Assembly: GCA_014896535.1 (NCBI GenBank)
Contig: JADBKE010000017.1
Coordinates: 1-64,000, forward strand
DNA: 64,000 nt
Direction of reading: 5' to 3'
DNA from: Candidatus Fermentithermobacillaceae bacterium
GTDB lineage: Bacteria; Bacillota; Sulfobacillia; Fermentithermobacillales; DUSS01
Shown here piece after piece: positions 18,244 to 27,674 of this stretch. The notes under the pieces are model-generated. The model was given only the letters and a program-made list of their open reading frames with translations, searched no databases and had not been told where the DNA came from. Made by a program: the position numbers and the translations under genes. Each line of letters opens with the position of its first letter. Position 1 is the stretch's first letter.

Positions 18244-18876
18244 CTATTCGACTCCGTAGGTACGCCTGTCAAGACCCGTGATGATCCTGAGGGACACCGC
18301 GATAAAGCCAATGGCGCCTGCGATCATAACGCCCCTTTGACCGCCTACGTTCAGCACCTCCATGATCCAGGTAGTCCACTTAGGTGCAAATGGGAGAATC
18401 TTCTCGCCGAGGGGCACTTTTCCCAGCATTACGATGCAACCCGTCACCAGAAGGATCCCGGCCTCAAGCGTTCTAGCTCTGAACGCTCTGTAAGCTGCCG
18501 TACCGATGTAGAAGGCCAAGAGCGAAAATATGGCACTTCCGGTCGGGACGATGATGTAGTCGAAGATGAACTTGTAGGGCTTGGATGACTGTCCTGCCGT
18601 GAGGCCAATAACGATCGTGACCAGGAACGTAACCAACAGAAGCACGCTCGTCGCATTTTTGGCCGGGTTTTGCCGCACGCGGCTTAAGTGCACTCTCAGC
18701 ACGTTTACAGCACCGAGGCCCAACGCGAACACTGCGACCAACGCCACCCACGCCCGAGTTTCCTGTGCAGCTTTGTTCACGACACCCCATTTGAAGAAAT
18801 AGTCCAAAACCTGGAGAATCCCGCAGATGAATGCAATTGCCACGGGTACAGATCTTTTGAAAAACACACCTCTCAC
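18244..18876 (-). CDS. Uncharacterised polytopic membrane protein (operon gene 2)
   Basis: 210 residues with about six hydrophobic segments. It begins with a basic stretch (RGVFFKRS) before the first helix, has a cytoplasmic-looking basic loop (RVHLSRVRQNPAKNA) and ends RTYGVE. It follows operon gene 1 by only four bases and precedes gene 3 by eleven. No known motif is visible. Confidence 0.7.
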   Translation of the reverse strand: MRGVFFKRSVPVAIAFICGILQVLDYFFKWGVVNKAAQETRAWVALVAVFALGLGAVNVLRVHLSRVRQNPAKNATSVLLLVTFLVTIVIGLTAGQSSKPYKFIFDYIIVPTGSAIFSLLAFYIGTAAYRAFRARTLEAGILLVTGCIVMLGKVPLGEKILPFAPKWTTWIMEVLNVGGQRGVMIAGAIGFIAVSLRIITGLDRRTYGVE

Positions 18877-18880
18877 CTCC

Positions 18881-19645
18881 TTACTTCGCTAGCAAATTCT
18901 TGAGGAAATCCGAACCTAACGTAGTCGAAACCGCTCCTAGGATGATGAGCCCGATGCAGAGAGCTTTGATGAAGTCTTCGCCGCGCAAGCTACCCAGGTG
19001 CACCTTGTTGTCCGCGAAGCGGGCTCCCGCCGCAAACATCTCGTCGCCCAAGATGACGTAATCACATGCGGCTACGAAGAACGGAATCTGGTATGCGTTG
19101 GTGGTTCCGGCGATCTGGATGGCTCCTACCGTGTTTCCGGCTTCGGCAAGGATGAGCGACTCGGCAGCGAACTGCCCGATCATGATGTTGGACGCAACCT
19201 TCTCCCTCATCAGCACGCCCACGACACCGCTGGCGTATGCCCACTGATCGGGCGAGATGAAACGGCAGTCTTCCGGTCGGAAACTGTCAGCTTTCCCTGC
19301 CTCCAGGTAGGCTTGCCTTGCCACCTCCTCTGTAACGGCGTAGGTTTCCGGCTGGGATACGGTGACGATTAGCCTGGCATCATACTCGGCGGCTTTCTTG
19401 GCGATGTACGAAAGGGCCTCAAGCCCGGCGAACGTAGCTGCTACCAGACCGCCGAACCCCGGCGTGAAGTGGACGGGTTTACCCATCTCGGTCGCCCTAC
19501 CGATAGCTTCGTCAATGGCCTCAAACCCTGCGATGGGACGAATGCGGATATTCGCACCCCGCATCGCCTGCCTGATCCACCAGCCAATCAACCCGCAAGC
19601 TACGATGAGGGCAAAGAAGTCGAAGATCCTATTGGCAACGAACAA
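18881..19645 (-). CDS. DUF6754-like membrane protein (operon gene 1)
   Basis: 254 residues. An N-terminal helix (about 7-26) and a C-terminal helix (about 228-246) flank a soluble domain. Conserved-looking pieces are the glycine-rich PVHFTPGFGGL and GNTVGAIQIAGTTNAYQIPF. The pattern fits the DUF6754 family as I remember it; that name is moderately secure and the function is unknown. It is the first gene of the operon. The region upstream is short on promoter signals and runs into remnant B at 19888. Confidence 0.65.
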   Translation of the reverse strand: MFVANRIFDFFALIVACGLIGWWIRQAMRGANIRIRPIAGFEAIDEAIGRATEMGKPVHFTPGFGGLVAATFAGLEALSYIAKKAAEYDARLIVTVSQPETYAVTEEVARQAYLEAGKADSFRPEDCRFISPDQWAYASGVVGVLMREKVASNIMIGQFAAESLILAEAGNTVGAIQIAGTTNAYQIPFFVAACDYVILGDEMFAAGARFADNKVHLGSLRGEDFIKALCIGLIILGAVSTTLGSDFLKNLLAK

Positions 19646-19887
19646 TCTGCCTCACCTCCCATCTTTGTCTCCGTGTACATCCGGGAACGTGGTAAGTTAA
19701 AACCATATTCGCCCCCACAATTAAATTGGCTATTGCACGGGACATATCCTCCCCGACCTGGCCGTTGTATGCAGTCTCTTTGTGCCATCGGTGACCTCAT
19801 GCGTGCGGCTCCGGCGGGCTCACCGCGCAAGGCAGCCCGCTACCAAGATAACCTGGGGCACCACTAAGACCACGCGGGCTTGATAGC

Positions 19888-19957
19888 GACTATCCTAGGT
19901 TTGGCAAAGAAAGGAGGTCTCCCATGAACAAGATTCGTCCATCCTGTCGCAAAAGTC
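19888..19957 (+). mobile_element. Insertion-element remnant B (second copy of remnant A's left end)
   Basis: The first 32 bp equal 16511-16542. The next 38 bp are clearly similar (ATGAACAAGATT against GTGGAGAAGATT, then both end in AAGTC). Homology stops exactly at 19957, where the IS66-like terminal repeat begins, so this copy was broken by a later insertion. Confidence 0.7.
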
Positions 19958-20399
19958 GTAAGCGTCAAACTGCACCCACCTGGCCTTGTGCTGCTGAGTG
20001 AAGCATAATCTCCCCGAACTTGCGTGAATCGGGGAGGTTCACTGCGGTGACTAAGACTCAGCAGCAACGACGGCAACAGTGGCAGCAGTGGATAGCGGAG
20101 TACAGAGCCAGCGGCCTTTGCGCCAGCGAATGGTGCGCGTCCCGCGGGGTAAACCCCGACCGGCTGTGGTACTGGCTGCGGCGCTTCAGGACGGAAGAGG
20201 AATCGGGCTCGACTAAGTGGCTGCCGGTAGACCTGAGCGGTGTGGCAACCAAAGGACAACCTGAGGGCGGTTGCCTTGTGGTGAGGGTGGGAAAGGCAGC
20301 TGTTGAGGTCCGACCCGGTTTCGACCCCGAACTGCTTCTGGCGGTAGTGAGAAGTCCCTCGATATCGTCCCTACAAGGTGGGGGCCATTTGACGCTTAC
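19958..20399 (+). mobile_element. 442-bp internally deleted IS66-family element
   Basis: The left terminal repeat (19958-19980) begins GTAAGCGTCAAA; the right one (20377-20399) reads the same on the other strand, with 20 of 23 positions matching. Between them lies only an IS66 tnpA-like gene; tnpB and the large transposase gene are absent. No 8-bp target duplication is visible (CAAAAGTC left, CCCAGGAG right), so one flank has been rearranged. It could be mobilised only by a full-length relative elsewhere. Confidence 0.8.
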
Positions 20400-20421
20400 C
20401 CCAGGAGCGTTTCCACTATGA
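20047..20421 (+). pseudogene. IS66 accessory protein TnpA, 3' end altered
   Basis: The frame starts at a GTG at 20047 after GGGGAGG. The N-terminal half is the IS66 TnpA helix-turn-helix (WIAEYRASGLCASEWCASRG, then LWYWLRRFR). The C-terminal half keeps the family strand pattern (VVRVGKAAVEVRPGFDPELL). After about residue 105 the frame leaves the family, crosses the right terminal repeat and runs into sequence overlapping mntH. A hairpin (CTCCCCGA...TCGGGGAG, about 20010-20037) lies just before the start and may limit translation. Confidence 0.75.
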
Positions 20422-21625
20422 GGGCCGCGTTCAGAATCACTATCAATCCCGCTACTACCCAGCCGGTGACCGCAGTTGGCGTGTCGTTTACGAACTGCCC
20501 CATGACGTCCCGCTTCCCGGTTATGAGGAGAAGCGGGATTATCGCCCCAGGCAAGGCAAGGCTGAGACATACCTGGCTTAGGACCAGCACCTTGACGGGA
20601 TCCCACCCGATCATGATGATGGCGACAGCTGGAACCACCGTCGCCAGGCGTGCCATCCACGGACGAATTCTGAGTCCAACGAAACCGTTCGCGACGATTT
20701 GGCCTGCATGCATCCCTACGGCAGTGGAAGACAGCCCGGAGCAAAGAAGGGCGAGAGCAAATGCCGAACTCGAAAGGTTGCCCAGAAGAGGAGCCAAAGT
20801 TTTGTGGGCCTCCTCGATGGTCTCGACGGCGACGCCGAGAACGTAAAAGGTTGCGGAGGACATCACCACCATAGCTGAGTTTATGACGAAAGCTGTGTTC
20901 ATAGCTACGAACACATCGACCTTCTCAAGAAAGAGGTGCTCCTTCATAGCTTCGCGGTCAGCCTTTCGCCGGACGAGGACGAGATGCGAATGGAGGTAGA
21001 TTACGTGGGGCATTACCGTTGCACCCAGCATCCCGGCAACTACGTAAAGGCTCTGGCCTGTCAGGGATGGAACGAGAATCCCACGCCCGATGGCGCTCCA
21101 GTCGGGTTTTACGAGAAAGAGCTCGAGGACGTAGCATACACCGATTACGCTTACCAACCCGGCGATGACCATTTCCGATAACCTCTGGCCGCGATCGCCC
21201 AATGCCAGGATAGCTGAGCTCGTGCAGCACGTGATGACCGTTCCGAGCGGTAGAGGCATTCCGAAGAGCAGGTAAAACCCGAGAGCTCCTCCCAGCACTT
21301 CGGCGAGATTGGTTGCCACGGCCGACGCCACGCCTACGCACCACAGGAGCCGGTTTACTCCCGGTTTGAAAAGCCTGGCGCACTGCTCGGGAAGGGTGAG
21401 CCCGGTGGCGATCCCGAGCTTGGCCGAAAGGGTTTGGAACAAGATTGCGAACATGTTGCTCCAGAGGAGGACCCAGAGAAGCGAGTAGCCGAACTGCGAA
21501 CCGGCCGTTATGTTGGTGCCGAAATTGCCTGGGTCCATGTACGCCACGCTCACGACGAATGCCGGCCCGAGGTATTTTAGGACTTTTCGGATGGTGGTAG
21601 CAAAAGACGCTGACCGGGGTCGCAT
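20396..21625 (-). CDS. mntH: NRAMP-family divalent metal (Mn2+/Fe2+) transporter
   Basis: About 409 residues from the ATG at 21625, the last plausible start before the family homology (ATTIRKVLKYLGPAFVVSVA). The metal-binding motifs are present: DPGN in helix 1 (AYMDPGNFGTNIT) and MPH in helix 6 (GATVMPHVIYLHS). Eleven or so membrane helices follow the NRAMP plan. The family couples Mn2+ or Fe2+ import to protons. The open frame extends 120 codons further upstream to 21988 in a low-complexity Ala/Ser/Thr-rich stretch that I consider non-coding. The stop codon is the TAA inside the IS66-type terminal repeat, so the original C-terminus was probably lost or changed by the insertion. Confidence 0.88.
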   Translation of the reverse strand: MRPRSASFATTIRKVLKYLGPAFVVSVAYMDPGNFGTNITAGSQFGYSLLWVLLWSNMFAILFQTLSAKLGIATGLTLPEQCARLFKPGVNRLLWCVGVASAVATNLAEVLGGALGFYLLFGMPLPLGTVITCCTSSAILALGDRGQRLSEMVIAGLVSVIGVCYVLELFLVKPDWSAIGRGILVPSLTGQSLYVVAGMLGATVMPHVIYLHSHLVLVRRKADREAMKEHLFLEKVDVFVAMNTAFVINSAMVVMSSATFYVLGVAVETIEEAHKTLAPLLGNLSSSAFALALLCSGLSSTAVGMHAGQIVANGFVGLRIRPWMARLATVVPAVAIIMIGWDPVKVLVLSQVCLSLALPGAIIPLLLITGKRDVMGQFVNDTPTAVTGWVVAGLIVILNAALIVETLLG

Positions 21626-22156
21626 GTGGATTCCATCTGTGCAGCGTCGCAAGAGGTCCGTCGCACCGCCGGTACCTTTCCAGATTGTGGTCGAGGCAAC
21701 CACCTGGCCGGTAACTACGTTGGCCGTCTCGCTGTTTGCGCAGTGAGGTGCCACGCGGACGGCGTTGGAGGTGGTTCGAAAGCTCGGCGTAGGCACCGCC
21801 CCGCCAGCTGACGCGGAAGCTACCGCAGTCGAGGCAACCGGTGCATCCATGTGGCCCAATGCCGCTTCCCCCGTCCAATTACTCGAGCTAGCCGCATGTC
21901 GGCAGCCTTTCGCGTGGCAACATAGCCGGACATACACCCAGCTGTGGTTCTCCACACCACTTTGGAACTCGTCGATTAGCTGCGCCAAAGACTCTTAGCT
22001 GCGGCTAAATCCGAACAGCACATACTATGTGGGTTGCAGAGGCGGGGTGAAGGTGCTGGTACTGGCAGGCGGGGTTACTGTTTGCGGGTCCCCAAGGTGC
22101 GGTCCACAGTACCTCCGTAAGCAGTTCCCTCCCTCCTCGCAAGAAGGTGCCGCTAT

Positions 22157-23647
22157 TCAGACGCGTAACAACAAACTCAGGACAAGAGAACCCGTAACCC
22201 ACATGGAGAGAACAAATCTCCACTGAAGCTTGACGCCCGTATCAAAGGTGTTCTTGCCGCAACACGAGGAAGTCACGAGCATGGTCGCGGAAACAGGGGA
22301 AATGTTGAATCCCAGGACCGAACCCAGTAGAAGCGTCAATGCCACGTGACGCTGCGAATAAACCGGGGCAAGGGGAGAAATCAAAGAATACACTATCGTC
22401 ATCCCAATCAAAGGGTGTATCCCCATTATCGAAATCAGCCATATCGCAGCCGACGTCAAGAGCGTGAAAAGGAACACGTGGTCCCCGTCCAACCAGGCCG
22501 GCCCCGAAGCGATGCCATCGGAAGCCCTGGAGTTGATGAAGAGTCTGACCGCGGTCCCTATGAAGCCGGCCGTAGTCATCAACAGATACTGCCTGGAAAG
22601 ATCCGGTATCTTCCGGCAGACGTAAGAGGCGCAGGCTTGTGCGGCCTGTTTCGGTTTATGAAGAAGAAACGACCATGCCGGAACCGCAATCGCAATGCAA
22701 ACGACCATGGCCTGGATGGGACTGAGGCCGAGGCTTTCAAGGCAAACCACAGCTCCTATGAAGGAGACCAGCCCCAGTGCCAGACCACCCGTCCTGCGCC
22801 AGGCTTCTCGCTTGTCGCGGTGGGCGTCATTCTGATCCGCGACCAGTTGTTGCGCAGCAGTCATAGTTCGCAACGAGCTTACAGAGGGCTCTAACTTACC
22901 AACCACCGCAGGGTTCCTGATTTCCACCAGAGTGGCCAAAGCCAGCATCACAAGACTAAGCAGCAGCCCAGGACACATGACAGACCCCCAGCTGACCCCT
23001 GTGAGGCTCAAGGCCACCGCCATGGGAGGACCCGCCGGGGTCCATAACAGCGACGCGTTGTAACCCCTGGGGACGCTCGAGGCCAACAAAGTGTCCGGGT
23101 CCTTCGCCGCTCTCTTAACGATTGGCGCCATGACCGCCCAAACCAGTGCGATAGCTCCATTGAGTAAGACAGATCCCGTAGTGTACGCAAGAAGCGATGC
23201 TACGAAGTACAGTAGCAACGGATCTCGAAGATCCTGACATACGACACTCAACGAATCCGAATAGCCGCCCACCTCGATGACCGTTCCGAGCAAGGGGACC
23301 AGCACCATCACCATTAGCACCTGGGTGTTTTCGGAAAAAGCCGAGACCGCCTGGAGCGCAGACGCCCCGGTTGAGACGAATAAAACCGTTCCTACCGCAA
23401 CCAGGACCAGAGAAACGGTTCTGGATGTCTTGTCCGACTCCTTCAGGGCCAACATCCATGACAGAAATGAAAGCACATCGACGACTGCGGCAATTGCAGG
23501 AAGTCTCCAGAACTGAAGCGTGGCTGAGAATATCAGCAGGCCTGTGAATGCGACCGATTTGGAAATCCATAATAACCTGTCCAGACGGTCAATCCGATAC
23601 CAGTACGGCTTTAGCCCGTTTCCCCTGTGCTCCCTATCCATATCCAC
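22157..23647 (-). CDS. Polytopic ion-transporter-like membrane protein
   Basis: About 496 residues from a GTG at 23647 that follows AAAAGGGA; the frame is open to 23737 but those 30 codons are unlike a protein start. There are some eleven to twelve hydrophobic segments, and a helix-turn region NISPVSATMLVTSSCCGKN near the C-terminus resembling the substrate loops of the ion-transporter (IT) superfamily. A similar loop occurs in the first half (GGYSDSLSVVCQDLRDP, then TTGSVLLNGAIA), giving the two-fold repeat typical of these carriers. The substrate is unknown. It shares its strand with mntH, 531 bp upstream of the mntH start at 21625. Confidence 0.65.
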   Translation of the reverse strand: MDMDREHRGNGLKPYWYRIDRLDRLLWISKSVAFTGLLIFSATLQFWRLPAIAAVVDVLSFLSWMLALKESDKTSRTVSLVLVAVGTVLFVSTGASALQAVSAFSENTQVLMVMVLVPLLGTVIEVGGYSDSLSVVCQDLRDPLLLYFVASLLAYTTGSVLLNGAIALVWAVMAPIVKRAAKDPDTLLASSVPRGYNASLLWTPAGPPMAVALSLTGVSWGSVMCPGLLLSLVMLALATLVEIRNPAVVGKLEPSVSSLRTMTAAQQLVADQNDAHRDKREAWRRTGGLALGLVSFIGAVVCLESLGLSPIQAMVVCIAIAVPAWSFLLHKPKQAAQACASYVCRKIPDLSRQYLLMTTAGFIGTAVRLFINSRASDGIASGPAWLDGDHVFLFTLLTSAAIWLISIMGIHPLIGMTIVYSLISPLAPVYSQRHVALTLLLGSVLGFNISPVSATMLVTSSCCGKNTFDTGVKLQWRFVLSMWVTGSLVLSLLLRV

Positions 23648-23964
23648 CGCCAAGTATTCCCTTTTGCTGCTTCGGCTGCCACCAACCTCTCGGCTGGCAG
23701 CGCGATAGCCCCTTCGGTCCGGTGACTCTCCCGGCACAAGTGAACCGTTTGCTCCAGTGCCTCTCCAGCACGAAGCGGGACCATCGCCGAAGTCTCTATG
23801 TGGCGTTCTAGAACAGCGTCATCAGAATACCACTTCCGTGAGGTTTTGAGAAAGGTGTCCGATATGTCGGCGTACGGAATGAACCCACTACCGGCCGCAG
23901 ATCTCGCAGCAGTCGCCGCACTCGCCGCATTCACACTCCCCGGGGGTATCTGGGGAAAGCTGAC

Positions 23965-24294
23965 TCATCCGCCAGGACTCGCGGGAGGCGCGGTCAACCC
24001 GGAAAGGAGGTTGTAACTCTGAAACACGAAGCCGATGTACTTGTTTCTCAAGGACGATCTGGTGATATCGTCCAGTACCGTCACGTTCCTTCCGTCTATC
24101 AGAACACGCCCCGAGGTCGGCGTCGCAAGAAGGCCCAGGACATACAAAAGAGTGGATTTCCCGCTTCCGCTCGGTCCCATTACGGCCACAGACTCGCCGT
24201 CCTGGATCTCCAGAGTTACCCCGCGGAGCGCAGGCACCTGCGACGACCCTTTCCTGTACACCTTCGTTACGTTTTCTGCAACAAGACTCGTCAT
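23965..24294 (-). pseudogene. ABC transporter ATPase, internally deleted copy
   Basis: 109 residues that match the intact ATPase at 26920-27588 almost base for base, from the ATG to YNLLSGLTA (Walker A GPSGSGKST kept). The reading then jumps to PPASPGG and stops. Comparing the DNA, sequence equivalent to about 26887-27284 is missing, and the flank on the other side (GGACTCGCGGG) again matches the intact copy. The signature motif, Walker B and H-loop are lost, so it cannot work as an ATPase. It follows the second permease gene, which must use another ATPase, perhaps the intact copy. Confidence 0.9.
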
Positions 24295-24380
24295 CCTCAC
24301 TCCCATCCACAGCATTCGACCGCTCCCATAGCTCATGCGTTGAGTGGGGAAACCAACTTGTCTGACACCGAATACGGCCC

Positions 24381-26726
24381 CTACTCCATTCTCAGGCACT
24401 CCACCGGGTCCTGGTTTGAAGCCATGATTGTCGGGACAAGGCTGGACAGTACGCCCAGAGCTCCCGATATGGCCAGCGCGAAACCGAACAACCTCAGCCA
24501 CTCCATAGCCGGCAACGGGTTCCCCATCAAAATGACAATCACCGCCGATATGACGAAAGCCCCTAGACCCCCGATACCCGCTATCGCCAGTCCCTCTCTG
24601 AGCACCTCTCCACCTATCACCGCCTTTGGCGCACCAACAGCCCTCAGTACCCCTATCTCTCTCCTCCTGTTCAAAACCTCAACCACCATGTAGTTAAGTA
24701 TCCCTATGCCCGAGTCTACCAGCGCTATCAATCCGAATAGACTGAATATCCTCCCGCTCTTCGCCCTGAACGACTTGTACTCCTCGAGGCTCTTCAATGG
24801 CTCGGTTACCTTGTAAGCAACGATGCCGTTCTCTACCGGAAGAATCGATATCACCCGTTCCTTCCCGTTCTCCAGCGCTTCCTCCGATCCAAACCTCAAG
24901 AATATCTCGGCGCCTCTTGGCGTTACCTCGAAAGCCCTCACCCGGATAGCCTCCTCGAACGGCATGTACAGCGTCTCGTCGGGCTCAACCACCTTGGATA
25001 CCATCCCCCTGGGAACCGGCTCCAGCACTCCTGTTACCAGAACTTCTACATCGTCACCTATAACAACGCTCCTGCCGACGGCTTTCGCAGGGTTTCCGAA
25101 TAGCTGTCTCGCCGTCTCATACCCGAGCACGCACCTCCCGGAACCGACTTCAGCCGTCCCCCATTTCGCGCGCAGTCCTTTCACCTTAAGAGCTTCTCCT
25201 GCGACTCCTGTCACAGCGACAGCCACTACATTCTCTTCAGAAGCTACGTTCACAATGCTGCTCATGAGATACGCACACTTGAAACCAAGCTCATCTTCGA
25301 GTCTCCTTACCTGCAGGAAGTCATCCAGAACCGGAAACTTCCGCTGGATACCCAGACCCACCCTGTCGACCGGGTCGTAACCCTGAATCACCAGCCCGTT
25401 CCGTCCGCCGAGTTCGATGAGCTTGTCGGCGTTCATCTCCGTTACCCGCCCCAGACCCTGTATCATCACTATCGATACCAAGGCCACGACGACACCTATC
25501 ACCGCGATGACAGAACCCGCACGCATCTGGAGGAAGCCCCTGCGCGACAAAGTCTGTCCCGCTATAGCCTCGACCGGGTCAATCCGCACCGCTATGAGCG
25601 CAGGAACGACTGTCATTACCAGACATGCCGCTCCCGCGATGCCTACGTTGAGGAGAAGCGTCTTCAAACCTATCGCCGATTGCTCTCCAATCAACCGGGC
25701 AACGTGAGGAGCCACCTGATAGCCGAGAGCGACACCTAATAGTGATCCTGCAAGTGCCAGCACCAACCCTCTGACCAGGAACTCGAGCATGCTACGGAAT
25801 CTCGAACATCCCACCGCCCTCTTAATGCCTGTCTCCCTTTTCTCGGCTTGCCCGAGCACAAGCAGCACTCCGCCCACGTTTAGGCACGCGACAGCGAGAC
25901 CTATGACGGCGACCCAGAGGAAAGAGCGAAGGTACGACCTGACCACTCTAACGTACGCAATCGCCGTGTCCCGAGGTCGGTTCATATGCCATTCAGGAAG
26001 GCCCCCCATTGCTTTCAGCGTTCTTTCGGATTCCGCCATGGATTCTTCCATAAACCCTGGCTTGGGCTGAACGTAGTAAATAACTTCTGTTCGCTCATGG
26101 GAAGTCATAACCGCCCAAGGATGGTTCCACGGAAGGTATGCATGTATTCTGCTGTCGACGTCCGAATATCCGAAAATGCCTACTAGCTGAATACAGGCTG
26201 GGGAAGGGCTTTCTACCTCGAACGGCAACGCCGAAAATAGATCTGAGCCCACTTGAGCTCGGGACTTAGACACGATTCCCGTATGAGCCACACAGACATC
26301 AGCGCCTTTGTCTACCTCTTCCCGCGTGAACCATCTGCCTTGTGCGGGCTTGTCTCCGACCACAAGAGGATAGTTTAATGTGGCGAAACCAACCAAAATT
26401 GCTCCAGGAAGTGGGACTCCAGGAGCAGGAGAGCTCTGCCGAGTGTAATAGACCAGCGGTAGATCTAGTGTCCGCACGCAAGCTACGTCTTTCGCGAAGT
26501 CGGAGCGGGTAAGAATTTCAAGCAGCTCCTGCGCCTTCGCTCGGGTCAACCCGCTTCCTGACGGAGGGTTCGCGAATCTCACAGTGTAGTAATATGATCG
26601 GCTGGTTTGAAGCACCCTTTCTAATGCGTCTGAAAGGCCTCCGCGAACCCCAGTTATGCATGTCAGAACCATCGTTGACATGGTAAGGCAGACCAGGGTA
26701 CTGAGTACTGCGGATTTCGTGTGCAC
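24381..26726 (-). CDS. MacB/FtsX-type ABC transporter permease, copy 2
   Basis: 781 residues from a GTG at 26726 after GGAAGG. Layout: helix near residues 8-25, extracytoplasmic domain (about 30-270), three helices (about 275-380), a fourth helix near 400-420, a second large extracytoplasmic domain (about 425-650) and three C-terminal helices with the FtsX pattern VLNRRREIGVLRAVGAPK. This double-FtsX plan is that of exporters or lipoprotein-release-like permeases of eight helices. It is a diverged paralog of the permease at 27675-30002. Its own downstream ATPase is broken. The last 40 codons are nearly identical to copy 1. Confidence 0.88.
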   Translation of the reverse strand: MHTKSAVLSTLVCLTMSTMVLTCITGVRGGLSDALERVLQTSRSYYYTVRFANPPSGSGLTRAKAQELLEILTRSDFAKDVACVRTLDLPLVYYTRQSSPAPGVPLPGAILVGFATLNYPLVVGDKPAQGRWFTREEVDKGADVCVAHTGIVSKSRAQVGSDLFSALPFEVESPSPACIQLVGIFGYSDVDSRIHAYLPWNHPWAVMTSHERTEVIYYVQPKPGFMEESMAESERTLKAMGGLPEWHMNRPRDTAIAYVRVVRSYLRSFLWVAVIGLAVACLNVGGVLLVLGQAEKRETGIKRAVGCSRFRSMLEFLVRGLVLALAGSLLGVALGYQVAPHVARLIGEQSAIGLKTLLLNVGIAGAACLVMTVVPALIAVRIDPVEAIAGQTLSRRGFLQMRAGSVIAVIGVVVALVSIVMIQGLGRVTEMNADKLIELGGRNGLVIQGYDPVDRVGLGIQRKFPVLDDFLQVRRLEDELGFKCAYLMSSIVNVASEENVVAVAVTGVAGEALKVKGLRAKWGTAEVGSGRCVLGYETARQLFGNPAKAVGRSVVIGDDVEVLVTGVLEPVPRGMVSKVVEPDETLYMPFEEAIRVRAFEVTPRGAEIFLRFGSEEALENGKERVISILPVENGIVAYKVTEPLKSLEEYKSFRAKSGRIFSLFGLIALVDSGIGILNYMVVEVLNRRREIGVLRAVGAPKAVIGGEVLREGLAIAGIGGLGAFVISAVIVILMGNPLPAMEWLRLFGFALAISGALGVLSSLVPTIMASNQDPVECLRME

Positions 26727-26919
26727 AGGGACCTTCCACCTCCCTGGGTAGGGACAAGGGGCACTACCTTCTGCTGTTATCCACTTATGCTAAGGGTGTG
26801 GCCCGCATTGGGGGTTGCAACCGCAGAACTCCTCCTGAAAAGATATCTGGGCAAAGCTGACTAATCCACCTGGTCCACCTGGACTCGCGGGGCCAGAACT
26901 GGACAGTTGAACCCAACAC

Positions 26920-27588
26920 TCAGTCCACTATCATCCCGTCCCGCAGCTTGACGACTCTCGTGCAGATGTCCGCCACAGTCGGGTCGTGGGTGACCACTAC
27001 AAGCGTGGTCCCTCGTGCGTTGGCTTCCGAAAGCAAAGCCAGTATCTGCTTCCCCGTGGCCGAATCCAGGTTCCCCGTGGGCTCGTCCGCCAGTATCACC
27101 TTGGGGTTGTTCGCCAAAGCTCGAGCTATCGCCACCCGCTGCTCTTCTCCTCCGGAGAGTTCCGAGGGATAGTGGTTTGCCCTGTGTTCCAAGCCCACCA
27201 TCTTCAGAAGTTCCATCGCCCTTTGTCTTCTCATCCTCGCCCCAATCCCCGCGTATTTCATGGGAAGGGCAACGTTGTCCAGCGCAGTCAACCCGGAAAG
27301 AAGGTTGTAACTCTGAAACACGAAGCCGATGTACTTGTTTCTCAAAGACGATCTGGTGATATCGTCCAGTACCGTCACGTTCCTTCCGTCTATCAGAACA
27401 CGCCCCGAGGTCGGTGTCGCAAGAAGGCCCAGGACATACAAAAGAGTGGATTTCCCGCTTCCGCTCGGTCCCATTACGGCCACAGACTCGCCGTCCTGGA
27501 TCTCCAGAGTCACCCCGCGGAGCGCATGCACCTGCGAGGAGCCTTTCCTGTACACCTTCGTTACGTTTTCTGCAACGAGACTCATCAT
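26920..27588 (-). CDS. ABC transporter ATP-binding protein (MacB/LolD type)
   Basis: 222 residues, the usual length for LolD-type ATPases. I choose the ATG at 27588, after GGGAG, since it is conserved in the broken paralog where the following codon is not ATG. Motifs: Walker A GPSGSGKST, Q-loop FVFQSYNLL, signature LSGGEEQRVAIARAL (one residue off the usual LSGGQ), Walker B VILADEPTGNLD and H-loop VVVTHDP. It energises the permease encoded just upstream (86-bp spacer) and possibly the paralogous permease as well. Its substrate is unknown: drug, peptide or lipoprotein are all possible. Confidence 0.93.
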   Translation of the reverse strand: MMSLVAENVTKVYRKGSSQVHALRGVTLEIQDGESVAVMGPSGSGKSTLLYVLGLLATPTSGRVLIDGRNVTVLDDITRSSLRNKYIGFVFQSYNLLSGLTALDNVALPMKYAGIGARMRRQRAMELLKMVGLEHRANHYPSELSGGEEQRVAIARALANNPKVILADEPTGNLDSATGKQILALLSEANARGTTLVVVTHDPTVADICTRVVKLRDGMIVD

Positions 27589-27674
27589 CCTCACTCCCAT
27601 CCACAGCATTCGACCGCTCCCATAGCTCATGCGTTGAGTGGGAAAACCAACTTGTCTGACACCGAATACGGCCC

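Noticed and set aside
21626-21988. N-terminal extension of the NRAMP protein, or a metal riboswitch there
   Set aside because: The extension is low-complexity and not family-like; I could not find the conserved yybP-ykoY or cobalamin-box elements in it.
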